A stretch of 17,237 nucleotides of DNA from JBFLVQ01 sp040758525. Lineage in GTDB: Bacteria > Acidobacteriota > Blastocatellia > Chloracidobacteriales > JADJPF01. The notes below the pieces were generated by a model. The model was given only the letters and a program-made list of their open reading frames with translations, searched no databases and had not been told where the DNA came from. The DNA is taken from NCBI GenBank assembly GCA_040758525.1, contig JBFLVQ010000125.1, forward strand, positions 1 to 17,237, read 5' to 3'. This document shows positions 1 to 7,078 of the stretch, one piece after another; positions within the stretch are counted from its first letter, which is position 1; every line of letters begins with the position of its first letter. A program made the position numbers and the translations under genes.

Positions 1-85
1 AAAATTTCTGAAAGTGTCACTATCTCTGCCTATCGCTAAGATTCATACTGTACAGCAATAATATATTTTCAAGGAGTTTTAATTT

Positions 86-1414
86 ATGGCAGATATAAAT
101 AGTAGAGCAACTGCATCAAACAGAGAGACTGAAACATCAGATTACAGTTCCGAAACTGATGTTAAACAGATTGATAGGGAAATTAATATATCTGGTTCAA
201 TAGAGATTGATAGTAATACTGAGAGTTTAGCCTCTATTATTGTAGATTCAGGATCAGCAACTAAAAATGAGATCCTGTTTGTCGCTAATAATTTAAAATA
301 CTCATTAGCAAGTTCCCTTCAAGCCACCCAATCTCAAAATAAAGGTGAAGAGGAGCTACAACAGGAGATCGACCTAATTCTCAATGGTCAAGAACCAAGC
401 AAAAACTTTGTAATTAATCGAGAAAAGGCAGAACAGGGATTTGCCGAAGTAAAGAATGAGAATAAACCATTCAACAAAAAGAACAGTGATAGTATAAAAG
501 AGTTACAACGAGCGCTCAACTTTCTTGGCTATGGTACACAAGCGTATGGTAAATACGATGATACTACCAAGGCTGCTGTCAAAGCATTTCAAGAAGAACG
601 TCGTCTTTCTCCGGCTGATGGTGAATTAAACAAAACTACTATTGAGACGCTCTATAGTGAGGTAGTAAAACGTGCCAAGACTTGGGATAAAAAGGAAGTA
701 ACAAACTTTGTTACCACTATGGATAAAAAGGGGCAGATCGAAAAGGGGAATGTCATAGAGATTAAGGGTAAATTTGTCAAAGAACAGGTTGCATCTTTCC
801 TATTATTGGCTTACAACCCCGATCCAGTTTCGGCTTACAATATTAATAAAGGAATAGTGAGCAATTACCAAAAGCGGAATCCCAATGCCGCTAAAATCTC
901 TTTTAATATGTCACCGGCGGGTATATTTGCTATGAGTGCTGAGGAGAGTGGCTATGGTAAAGCTACTGGCAATCTCTTTGGTTTTCTCTCGAAAAAGAGT
1001 GATACTGGCGATTTTGCCGAGGCTCTCGTCGAGCGTTTTCCCCATATGTTCGATGGCTCAGTGCCGGTGGCTACATCCGATCAGTTTATTGAAGCGATCC
1101 AATCCAGAAAATCTGGTTATTTATGGGAAGCGCATCACTCTAAAATTGATCCTAAAACCAAACAATCAATAATAGATGCTGAACCTTATATACGTATACT
1201 TAAAGGCCATGTTGCAGAAGATCATTTTGGATATTTTGATACTATATTCAATTCTCTACGCAACAATCAGGAGAAAGATCTAGGAGGAGTAAAAGTAAAA
1301 AATTTGGATCAATTACGCGCAATCTTGCTAAATCGTAATTCTCCTGATTATGATAAAGTTGTTAATGCTTTAACGATTGGGTATCGCGACAACTATCTTA
1401 AAGAGAAGTTCTAG
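86..1414 (+). CDS. Peptidoglycan-binding domain protein with glucosaminidase-like C-terminal region
   Basis: The 442-residue protein starts at ATG 86, with a strong Shine-Dalgarno (AAGGAG, 71-76) nine bases upstream. Residues 1-130 are polar, Ser/Thr/Glu-rich and look disordered. Residues 135-196 match a PG_binding_1 fold (LQRALNFLGYG, then YGKYDDTTKAAVKAFQ), a three-helix module that binds cell-wall peptide stems. Residues 277-301 contain AEESGYGKATGNLFGF, which resembles the catalytic-Glu region of FlgJ/GH73-type glucosaminidases (typically ALESGWGK...NNLFG); Glu286 or Glu287 would be the acid. The inferred role is wall binding and possibly glycan cleavage. There is no signal peptide or membrane segment, which is odd for a wall hydrolase. 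Export might be by a non-Sec route, by lysis, or the protein may be a cargo or effector. The hydrolase assignment is by eye and moderate; the PG-binding assignment is stronger. Confidence 0.8.
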   Translation: MADINSRATASNRETETSDYSSETDVKQIDREINISGSIEIDSNTESLASIIVDSGSATKNEILFVANNLKYSLASSLQATQSQNKGEEELQQEIDLILNGQEPSKNFVINREKAEQGFAEVKNENKPFNKKNSDSIKELQRALNFLGYGTQAYGKYDDTTKAAVKAFQEERRLSPADGELNKTTIETLYSEVVKRAKTWDKKEVTNFVTTMDKKGQIEKGNVIEIKGKFVKEQVASFLLLAYNPDPVSAYNINKGIVSNYQKRNPNAAKISFNMSPAGIFAMSAEESGYGKATGNLFGFLSKKSDTGDFAEALVERFPHMFDGSVPVATSDQFIEAIQSRKSGYLWEAHHSKIDPKTKQSIIDAEPYIRILKGHVAEDHFGYFDTIFNSLRNNQEKDLGGVKVKNLDQLRAILLNRNSPDYDKVVNALTIGYRDNYLKEKF

Positions 1415-1440
1415 TGTCTTATCAATCATTACAGAATCTT

Positions 1441-1482
1441 TGCCGGTAAGTTGTGAAGATCATCTTGCCGGTATTATTTATT
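1441..1482 (+). terminator. Probable intrinsic terminator after the PG-binding gene
   Basis: TGCCGGTAAG (1441-1450) pairs with CTTGCCGGTA (1464-1473) to give a ten-pair stem with two G-U wobbles and a 13-base loop. It is followed by a T-rich but interrupted tail (TTATTTATT). It lies 27 bases after the stop at 1414 and before the next gene at 1505. The tail is weaker than in a classical terminator, so confidence is moderate. Confidence 0.5.
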
Positions 1483-1504
1483 AAGTATCAGTCAGGCTTA
1501 ATAT

Positions 1505-2149
1505 ATGTGCTTCAACCAAGCTCTGTTTTTACCATTTATAATATTACTAATCAGTCTGTTTTCAATCGAACCAGTCTTATTGATCAATATTACCAGGCAG
1601 CAAGAAGATAAACAGACAACACCGGCTATTGCGTCAGATACTGAAGCATACACCAATAAATATAAAAACCCTTTGTATGGTTTTCAGATCACTATACCTA
1701 AAGGTTATACTGGCTATGGTAATTCACCGCGATTTTCTCAACATGGGATAACTATCCCCATCATAAATCAGGCTAGAGAAGAAGCGCGAATACAGATCTA
1801 TGCTGCTTATCAGAATTTGAATCATCCAGAACCAGAAGATATGGCAGAGGTTGAAATTGAATCAATACGTGAATACAGCCAAGATCCGATAGTAATATCT
1901 AAGAGAAGAACCTCTCTCAATGGAGTAACTGCTCTACGATTGGTTGTTCAATATAGATTGAAAGAGAATGCAGAGATCTATATCAAGGATTTTGTCCTCT
2001 CAACCAGAAAACCGTCAAAAAACGACGTAGCTGGCCTGGGTATTTCCTACCTTGTCTATTTGATATCAGCAAAGGATCAATATTCCCGTCATCGCAAAAT
2101 TTTTCAACAAATGCTGAAAAGCTGGCAAATGACATCCCTCTCCAATTAA
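1505..2149 (+). CDS. Secreted or membrane-anchored hypothetical protein (PsbP/DUF1795-like appearance)
   Basis: I do not recognise this 214-residue protein with certainty. Residues 6-28 form a long hydrophobic stretch after a short N-terminus, consistent with a Sec signal peptide or a single anchor, so the body is probably periplasmic. From about residue 50 it has the alternating pattern of small extracytoplasmic beta-sandwich proteins. The phrase NPLYGFQITIPKGY resembles the opening strand of PsbP/DUF1795-like domains, where an aromatic-Gly-Phe motif precedes IPxGW-like residues. The ATG at 1505 has only a weak ribosome site (AGG, 1494-1496), and no better start lies nearby. Its 3' end faces the decayed regulator on the opposite strand. 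There is no catalytic motif and no functional claim is made. Confidence 0.7.
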   Translation: MCFNQALFLPFIILLISLFSIEPVLLINITRQQEDKQTTPAIASDTEAYTNKYKNPLYGFQITIPKGYTGYGNSPRFSQHGITIPIINQAREEARIQIYAAYQNLNHPEPEDMAEVEIESIREYSQDPIVISKRRTSLNGVTALRLVVQYRLKENAEIYIKDFVLSTRKPSKNDVAGLGISYLVYLISAKDQYSRHRKIFQQMLKSWQMTSLSN

Positions 2150-2189
2150 ATTCCAGCCTGCTTTTCTTTGCTCTAGTCGCTTCTGATCT

Positions 2190-2446
2190 CTCAAGCTGCG
2201 AGCCGGTAAAAAGAATAGTGGCGCGCTCAATGAAATTTTCTAACTCTCGTATATTGCCAGGCCAATGATAGTTTGTTATTGCTGTCATTGCTGTCATTGC
2301 TTCAACAGGAATAGATTCAATTCGTTTACACCTACGAGTGGCAAATTTGCTAGCAAAGAAATGTACTAGTTGTTTATGACATTGAGTAGCATACGCATCT
2401 GCTCAAGCTGGCTATTTAAATCCTGATACTCAGTCTCGATATTCAT
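2190..2446 (-). pseudogene. Internally deleted sigma-54-dependent (NtrC/FhlA-type) regulator remnant
   Basis: Read on the minus strand, an ATG at 2446 with GGAG upstream (2457-2454) opens a 26-codon frame ending in LEQMRMLLNVINN and a stop at 2368-2366. This resembles the start of GAF-type FhlA-like regulators (LLLEVNNAV-like). A different frame then reads LVHFFASKFATRRCKRIES, followed by IPVEAM, NYHWPGNIRELENFIERA and TILFTGSQLE. The WPGNIRELENFIERA block is a hallmark of the sigma-54 AAA+ domain C-terminal end. The Walker A, Walker B and GAFTGA regions, the start of the AAA+ domain, and the C-terminal helix-turn-helix are all absent. The two ends are therefore joined across a large deletion near 2366-2380, with a frame change. 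A 9-bp tandem duplication adds three residues before NYHW. It lies 14 bases after the DUF427 stop and may once have been co-transcribed with it. Confidence 0.8.
2280..2297. repeat. 9-bp tandem duplication inside the decayed regulator
   Basis: TGCTGTCAT occurs twice in direct succession (2280-2288 and 2289-2297). On the minus strand this repeats Met-Thr-Ala (EAMTAMTAITNYHW). Intact relatives usually have only about four residues between the EAM and the NYHWPGN motif, so the second copy looks like a replication-slippage insertion in a gene no longer under selection. Confidence 0.7.
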
Positions 2447-2460
2447 CAGGGGGCTCCAAA

Positions 2461-2742
2461 CTATTTTTCTACCACTACACCTTTCCAAAAGCCAATATAG
2501 CCCTTAATCTGTTTTGCTGCTTCCTTGGGATCTGGATAATACCAAGCGGCATCTTTATTAATCTCTTCATTAACAGCGACATCATAATAGCTCGCCTCTC
2601 CTTTCCAAGCGCAGGTTGTATGTGTATTACTCTCTCTAAAATACTCTTTATTAATGGAGTCTGGTGGAAAGTAGTGATTGCCCTCTACTACGATGGTTTT
2701 ATCGCTTTCTGCTAAAATTACTTGTTTCCAAATCGCTTTCAT
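2461..2742 (-). CDS. DUF427 domain-containing protein
   Basis: This 93-residue protein starts at ATG 2742, preceded on the minus strand by an excellent AAGGAGG site. Its whole length matches the DUF427 family: an ESDKTIVVEGNHYFP opening, THTTCAWKGEASYYDV in the middle and NKDAAWYYPDPKEAAKQIKG near the end. The invariant Trp, Lys, Gly, Tyr and Pro positions are kept, and the length is the usual one for a single-domain member. The family is cytoplasmic, small and beta-rich, with no firmly established biochemical role, so none is assigned. It is intact although the sequence on both sides is decayed: a regulator remnant follows 14 bases downstream and an acetyltransferase-like fragment lies upstream. 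Confidence 0.9.
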   Translation of the reverse strand: MKAIWKQVILAESDKTIVVEGNHYFPPDSINKEYFRESNTHTTCAWKGEASYYDVAVNEEINKDAAWYYPDPKEAAKQIKGYIGFWKGVVVEK

Positions 2743-2863
2743 TTGTTCCTCCTTAACAGGCTACTTTAGATCTTTTTATGGTTATCTATTACTACTTCTA
2801 TTATCCTCTGTTTTTAGGCTTTCTGGCACTCCACTTTCCGATTATCAACACCTAATGGACAAG

Positions 2864-2965
2864 TTAAGCTTTGATCCGTCGTATAAAACTTGCGTCATCG
2901 GGGCGCTCCTCCCAGCCAGCCTTTTCGTAGAACTTACGTTGGTACGATGCTCGATTTCTAAAGTT
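2864..2965 (-). pseudogene. C-terminal fragment resembling a GNAT acetyltransferase
   Basis: On the minus strand, a short open stretch bounded by stops at 2968-2966 and 2866-2864 reads NFRNRASYQRKFYEKAGW and then EERPDDASFIRRIKA. The pattern NxxSxxFYEKAGW is typical of the last helix and strand of GNAT N-acetyltransferases (NxxAxxFYexxGF). There is no start codon and no acetyl-CoA binding motif, so only the tail of a gene remains. It sits between the permease stop at 2986 and the DUF427 gene. The stretch is short, so the family call is tentative. The rest of 2743-2985 shows nothing else I can support. Confidence 0.4.
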
Positions 2966-2985
2966 TTAGGTCAATGGCTACTCAG

Positions 2986-5454
2986 CTATTCATACCCTAT
3001 AGCTTCGCGAACCGGACGACGCGACGCTTGCCAGGCTGGCAGAAAACTGGCGACCATACCCAAGCATATCGAGACACCCAGCCAGATCAGGGATCCGATT
3101 GGCTCAAAAAGGAAATCTAGACTGAATTTGAACATGAGATTGACTATTAAGTCGCCAATGGCCTTGCTGACCGGCCAAGCGGCGAGTGTAGCTAGTGCCC
3201 AACTTAACAAGCTGATCACCACGCCTTCGGTAACAACGATGAGCCACACCACCAGTGGCGAAGCGCCAATTGCGCGCAACACTCCCATTTCGCGCCGCCG
3301 TTCCAATACGTTTAGGTTCATCGTTGTCATCAGCCCTAGGCCACCAACACCAGCCAGAATGCCTGACATCACAAGCAGGAATATGTAGATCATCACCATG
3401 TGCTGGTCGATACTAAACCTAAGATCAGCTTTGCTGGCACTGCTTAGTGGTCGTACAGCCTGCTCTGCTAGAGTACGATCCAGACTGGCCTTGATAATAT
3501 TCATTGAATCCGTGTCAGTCTTGTCCACCATTAAGCGGATACTATTAGTCATACCAACATGGCCTGCGTGATCAAAGAAGCTACCTGGAATGTAGGCAAC
3601 TGGGCCAACGAATGGCTCGCGAGCTACACCGACGACGCGCCAGGTACTCTCCCCAGGGCCGATTTGCAGCTTCACTTCTTCGCCTACTTTGATTTCTGGC
3701 AATAAGGAAGCGAGTTTGGTGTTCATCACAATCGCATTGGTGTCGCCGCGCTGAAGGCTGCGTCCAGCCAGTAGGTTCGGCTTCAGCAAATCCGTCTCCA
3801 CCGGAATACCGATCACCTTGAAACGCATGTCGTCTGCTACATCACCATGCCCCCCACCATTGCCATCTTGCTCGTCATGCATATTCCTACCGCCTCTCAT
3901 ATATCTGCCGTGGTTGTTGGCTGGTGCAGCACCGGTACCTGGCAGGGAGCCTTCAGTGGTGAACCAGCCTTCAGCCTGTAGCACACCTGGCGTATTCTGC
4001 GTGGCGCGCGCCACTTTTTCAAAAGGATACATCCCACCAAGGTTCACCGTCAGATCGTACTTCATCGTGTCGAATAAGTGATCGAATGTGTTGATCAAAG
4101 AAGCGCGCACATTCAAGGCGGCCATAAACAGTAGTCCAGCCAGCAAGAGTGTCACCATTGTCATTGCCAGTCGCAGGCGCTGCCGGAAACTATTGCGCAA
4201 AGCTAGCAACACTGGACGTGCTGTGCCTCCCAAACCCACCAGTGCGCGGTCGAAGGCACTCGTCCCAAACACCTTCTGTCCTACGCCATAATCGTCCAGT
4301 GCCTCCCGTACTGAAACCCCACTACCCTTCCATACTGGATAGGCTACTGCTAGTAGTGGAATGACCAAACCAACTATGGCAACGAGCAAGTACACCCATA
4401 GCGGCACAGCAAAGCTGGTGATGTCAAAATTGAGCAAAACGGCGAAGTAGCGGCACAGCACGCGGCTGCCCCAAAGACCTACCGGTATAGCAATCAAAAA
4501 AGCAGTGATACCTAACAGTAGTGCCTGACCAAAATAGATTCCGGCAATCTGACGACGAGTTCCACCCAGTGTTTTCATTATGCCAATCTGCCGGATTTGC
4601 GCCGCCATCAGTGCCATCAGCAGATTCACGACCAGAATGCCGCTCAAGAGCAGTGCAAATAGACCAAAGCTTGACATCACCAACAGCAAAAGCCCCATGA
4701 CACCAGAATGCGGATGTTTGCCCGGTTCTGGAATATCTATTCTGCGTACTTGATGTCCTCGGCTCTCGATCAACTTTTGCACATCGGCAGTGACGTTGCG
4801 CACATGTGTTTTGTCAAACTTGTTCTCATCTACCACGATCTTCAATTGATCTAGATATGGCTCTTCTTTCAATTGTGCCAGCGTGTCGAGGTTGATGTAG
4901 CCATAGACAGCATTCTCCATGCGCGCCTGGGCCTGACCTACATCCTTCACAGTACCGCTGAAACGTAGCGTCCACTCATTTCCTCTGGCCGTCTTGATTG
5001 TCACTAAATCGCCCATGCGCGATTTGGCGACTTGGACAGCGTCGCGTTCAATCAGTATCTCGCCAGGTGTTGGTGGCCAGGCACCTTGTTGCGGCTTTAG
5101 CGTACTGACGCGAATATCTCTGAAGTCTTTAACTACAAACAGAGTCAGATTACGCCACTCCATTGGCCCAACTTTAATCCGGCCAGTCAGAGTGCGGCGG
5201 GCTTCTGCGTCGCTCACGCCTTTGCTCTTAGAGATGGCAGCGACTAACTCATCATCTAGCTTGTCTATCCGTAAGGTGGCTGAAGCTGGATTGGTTTCTA
5301 GGTAGCCATTATCTAGTTCACGAGTGAGAATCGCATAGCTAGAGAGTACCGCTGAAAAGGCTGAAATTCCGATAGCGATAGCGAGCACCACAAAAACTGT
5401 GCGTGAGCGCTCTTGCCAAAAATCGCGTATTACTTTTTGCCAATATGCTGACAT
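2986..5454 (-). CDS. ABC transporter permease, MacB/FtsX (LolC/E-like) type with two FtsX units
   Basis: The protein has 822 residues from ATG 5454, which has AGGAG (5467-5463) eight bases upstream; a TTG three bases earlier is less likely. It has two repeats, each a transmembrane helix plus periplasmic region plus FtsX helices. The first helix is at about residues 19-41 and three FtsX helices lie near 252-285, 304-330 and 348-374. A second unit begins with a helix near 428-448, with further helices near 685-712, 735-760 and 787-806. Cytoplasmic coupling motifs are visible (IRQIGIMKTLGGTRRQI and ERRREMGVLRAIGAS). The C-terminus, PAWQASRRPVREAIGYE, is typical of the family. Such permeases move lipids, peptides or antibiotics across the envelope or drive periplasmic machines; the substrate here is unknown. 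The second periplasmic region has an unusual Gly/His/Asp/Met-rich loop at about 511-542. The gene follows its ATPase by 20 bases, so the two are presumably one operon. Confidence 0.93.
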   Translation of the reverse strand: MSAYWQKVIRDFWQERSRTVFVVLAIAIGISAFSAVLSSYAILTRELDNGYLETNPASATLRIDKLDDELVAAISKSKGVSDAEARRTLTGRIKVGPMEWRNLTLFVVKDFRDIRVSTLKPQQGAWPPTPGEILIERDAVQVAKSRMGDLVTIKTARGNEWTLRFSGTVKDVGQAQARMENAVYGYINLDTLAQLKEEPYLDQLKIVVDENKFDKTHVRNVTADVQKLIESRGHQVRRIDIPEPGKHPHSGVMGLLLLVMSSFGLFALLLSGILVVNLLMALMAAQIRQIGIMKTLGGTRRQIAGIYFGQALLLGITAFLIAIPVGLWGSRVLCRYFAVLLNFDITSFAVPLWVYLLVAIVGLVIPLLAVAYPVWKGSGVSVREALDDYGVGQKVFGTSAFDRALVGLGGTARPVLLALRNSFRQRLRLAMTMVTLLLAGLLFMAALNVRASLINTFDHLFDTMKYDLTVNLGGMYPFEKVARATQNTPGVLQAEGWFTTEGSLPGTGAAPANNHGRYMRGGRNMHDEQDGNGGGHGDVADDMRFKVIGIPVETDLLKPNLLAGRSLQRGDTNAIVMNTKLASLLPEIKVGEEVKLQIGPGESTWRVVGVAREPFVGPVAYIPGSFFDHAGHVGMTNSIRLMVDKTDTDSMNIIKASLDRTLAEQAVRPLSSASKADLRFSIDQHMVMIYIFLLVMSGILAGVGGLGLMTTMNLNVLERRREMGVLRAIGASPLVVWLIVVTEGVVISLLSWALATLAAWPVSKAIGDLIVNLMFKFSLDFLFEPIGSLIWLGVSICLGMVASFLPAWQASRRPVREAIGYE

Positions 5455-5474
5455 CAACTGATCTCCTATATTAG

Positions 5475-6215
5475 CTAGCTAATTGCAACCGGGTGCTTCG
5501 AGGCTATCATGCCATCCACTAACTCTATGGTCCGATCAATCAGCCCTGAAATGTCGCGTTCATGCGTGGCAATCACAACAGTAGTACCGAGGTTTATCAG
5601 TTTACGAAAGAGGTCAAGCACTGCGCGTGCCGTCACTGAATCTAGGTTGCCAGTAGGCTCGTCAGCGATAACAATTGGCGGGTCGTTCGCCAGGGCACGA
5701 GCAATCGCCGCTCGTTGCTGTTGACCACCAGAAAGGGTTGATGGCAGTTTATCTGCTTGATCTGCGATCCCCACTAGGTCCAGCAATTCGAGCGCGCGGG
5801 CACGACGTTGCCTGACCAATCGCGTTTTACAAAAATCCATTGGAAGCATGACGTTTTCCACAATGGTCAATGTAGGCAATAACTGAAAGAATTGAAAGAC
5901 TATGCCAACAGTCTTACCTCGCCAGCGGGCCAGAGAGTTTTCAGGAACCTGATGTACCGCAGTGCCTGCCACAATCACTTCACCGTGGCTCGGACGGTCA
6001 ATCCCACTGATCAAATTAAGCAGGGTGGATTTGCCGCTACCAGATTTCCCTACCAGAGCGACAAATTCGCTCTGGTAGATTTCCAGATCGATATCCCGCA
6101 ACGCTGGATATTGACACGCTTGGGTAGCATAGATCTTCCCGGCTTTGCGCAACGTGATTAGCGGCCTATCTACAGCGAGACGGCCATCATTTATTTTCTG
6201 ATTGTGCAGTTCCAT
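5475..6215 (-). CDS. ABC transporter ATP-binding protein, MacB/LolD type
   Basis: This 246-residue cytoplasmic ATPase has every ABC motif in order: Walker A GKSGSGKS (56-63), Q-loop Gln108, signature LSGGQ (161-165) in LSGGQQQRAAIARAL, Walker B IVIADE (181-186) followed by PTGNLDS, and the switch His218 in ATHE. LSGGQQQRxAIARAL and the spacing are those of the LolD/MacB/FtsE branch that partners FtsX-like permeases, which fits the permease gene 20 bases downstream. The start at ATG 6215 is preceded by AGAGGGA. About 120 bases separate it from a divergent promoter (-10-like TATACT, 6341-6336) beside the mirrored operator, so it is likely controlled by the neighbouring two-component system. All catalytic residues are intact. 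Confidence 0.95.
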   Translation of the reverse strand: MELHNQKINDGRLAVDRPLITLRKAGKIYATQACQYPALRDIDLEIYQSEFVALVGKSGSGKSTLLNLISGIDRPSHGEVIVAGTAVHQVPENSLARWRGKTVGIVFQFFQLLPTLTIVENVMLPMDFCKTRLVRQRRARALELLDLVGIADQADKLPSTLSGGQQQRAAIARALANDPPIVIADEPTGNLDSVTARAVLDLFRKLINLGTTVVIATHERDISGLIDRTIELVDGMIASKHPVAIS

Positions 6216-6335
6216 TGTTTTCCCTCTTCACTTAATTCCAGGCAGTACTACGGACAATTTTTTGAAGCTGAATTTACCTAGGTAATTGATTTCATAGATT
6301 CAGCCATCCTGATAAAATATCCGAAGTCTGGTAAC

Positions 6336-6341
6336 AGTATA
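6336..6341 (-). promoter_or_regulatory. Putative -10 box for the ABC operon
   Basis: TATACT on the minus strand lies 11 bases beyond the outer GTTCAG of the leftward operator pair (6358-6353). PhoP-type activated promoters in enterics place the direct-repeat box about one helical turn upstream of -10 in place of a good -35, and the spacing here fits. It predicts transcription starting near 6330 and a leader of about 115 bases before the ATPase. Confidence 0.45.
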
Positions 6342-6352
6342 GGCAAGCGCGG

Positions 6353-6391
6353 CTGAACGAAACTTGAACATATCGTTCAGGTGTTGTTCAG
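6353..6391. promoter_or_regulatory. Mirror-symmetric operator of four hexamers between ABC operon and two-component operon
   Basis: CTGAAC (6353-6358), TTGAAC (6364-6369), GTTCAG (6375-6380) and GTTCAG (6386-6391) start exactly 11 bp apart. The first two are reverse complements of the last two, with one mismatch. Each side is therefore a direct repeat of the form hexamer-N5-hexamer, the known architecture for OmpR/PhoB/PhoP-family dimers, and the two pairs face away from each other toward the divergent genes. The likely ligand is the response regulator encoded immediately to the right (6425-7078), giving autoregulation plus control of the ABC operon. The repeats are read directly from sequence; the binding protein is inferred. 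Confidence 0.75.
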
Positions 6392-6403
6392 CTTCGAGTG
6401 TGC

Positions 6404-6409
6404 TATAAA
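6404..6409 (+). promoter_or_regulatory. Putative extended -10 for the response-regulator/kinase operon
   Basis: TGC-TATAAA (TATAAA at 6404-6409) lies 12 bases after the last GTTCAG, mirroring the 11-base spacing on the other side. It would start transcription near 6416, only about nine bases before the ATG at 6425 and at the ribosome site, so the leader would be very short. That makes this box less certain than its minus-strand partner. Confidence 0.35.
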
Positions 6410-6424
6410 CAGGCTGAGGTTAGT

Positions 6425-7078
6425 ATGCGAATTCTTATCGTTGAGGATGAGGCGTCGCTCGCGAAGCAACTCACATCGTCCATCGCGGAGGCTGGGTATG
6501 CTGTGGATCATGCCGCCGATGGCGAGTGCGCAGATTTTCTGGTGCAAACTGAGCAATACGACGCGATGGTCCTTGATCTAGGATTGCCGAAAATTGACGG
6601 CCTCACCCTGCTTCGCAAGTGGCGCGATTCAGGTCTTGTGACACCAGTGCTCGTGCTCACTGCTCGTGGCAGTTGGCATGAGAAGGTGCAAGGGATTGAT
6701 GGCGGTGCGGACGACTACGTGTCGAAACCGTTCCGTATTGAGGAAGTGCTCGCGCGCCTGCGAGCACTGATGCGCAGGGCAAGCGGAAATGTCACGCCGG
6801 AGCTTCGTGCAGGTAGTGTTATGCTGGATCCACGTCAAGCGCGTGTCACACTAGATGGCGCATTGGTTAAGCTCACAAGCCACGAGTTTCGTGTGCTCTC
6901 ATATCTGATGCACCATCGCGGACGTGTCGTCTCTCAGACGGAACTTATCGAGCATATTTACGCGCAGGATTTCGATCGTGATTCAAACACGATTGAAGTA
7001 TTCATCGCACGCCTGCGCCGCAAACTTGGCGCATCGTTCATTGAAACTGTGCGCGGTCTAGGCTACCGAATCCAATGA
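6425..7078 (+). CDS. OmpR/PhoP-family response regulator
   Basis: This 217-residue DNA-binding response regulator begins at ATG 6425 (MRILIVEDE), five bases after a GAGG site. An in-frame ATG at 6398 would add nine residues before the conserved receiver start and is rejected. The receiver domain (1-115) has the acidic pocket E7/D8, phospho-acceptor D51 in VLDLGLPKIDG, T79 and K101. A winged-helix Trans_Reg_C domain (about 125-217) ends in SNTIEVFIARLRRKLG and TVRGLGYRIQ, typical of PhoP/QseB-like members. It is activated by its partner kinase, whose start overlaps this stop by four bases (ATGA). It probably binds the 11-bp-period repeats at 6353-6391. The coding sequence is visibly GC-richer than the genes at the left of the window. 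Confidence 0.95.
   Translation: MRILIVEDEASLAKQLTSSIAEAGYAVDHAADGECADFLVQTEQYDAMVLDLGLPKIDGLTLLRKWRDSGLVTPVLVLTARGSWHEKVQGIDGGADDYVSKPFRIEEVLARLRALMRRASGNVTPELRAGSVMLDPRQARVTLDGALVKLTSHEFRVLSYLMHHRGRVVSQTELIEHIYAQDFDRDSNTIEVFIARLRRKLGASFIETVRGLGYRIQ

Noticed and set aside
1983..2189. Extension of the minus-strand frame past the sigma-54 motif
   Set aside because: It is antisense to the 3' part of the gene at 1505-2149 and has no helix-turn-helix; homology stops near 2190.
2678..3388. 236-codon plus-strand open frame
   Set aside because: It lies antisense across the DUF427 start, the intergenic gap and the permease 3' end; the translation has no family pattern, and the minus-strand genes explain the region.
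4994..5305. Plus-strand open frames opposite the permease (also 3818-4081, 4088-4291, 4149-4364)
   Set aside because: These are antisense shadows of a long gene with clear family motifs.
5455..5457. TTG start for the ABC permease
   Set aside because: The adjacent ATG at 5454 has better spacing to AGGAG and is the usual codon.
6274..6285. 12-bp perfect palindrome TTACCTAGGTAA in the leader of the ABC operon
   Set aside because: It is short, not repeated elsewhere in the window and not placed like an operator relative to the -10; chance is a fair explanation.
6398..6424. Upstream ATG for the response regulator
   Set aside because: It would place extra residues before the conserved MRILIVEDE receiver start and would overlap the promoter; GAGG at 6416-6419 fits ATG 6425.
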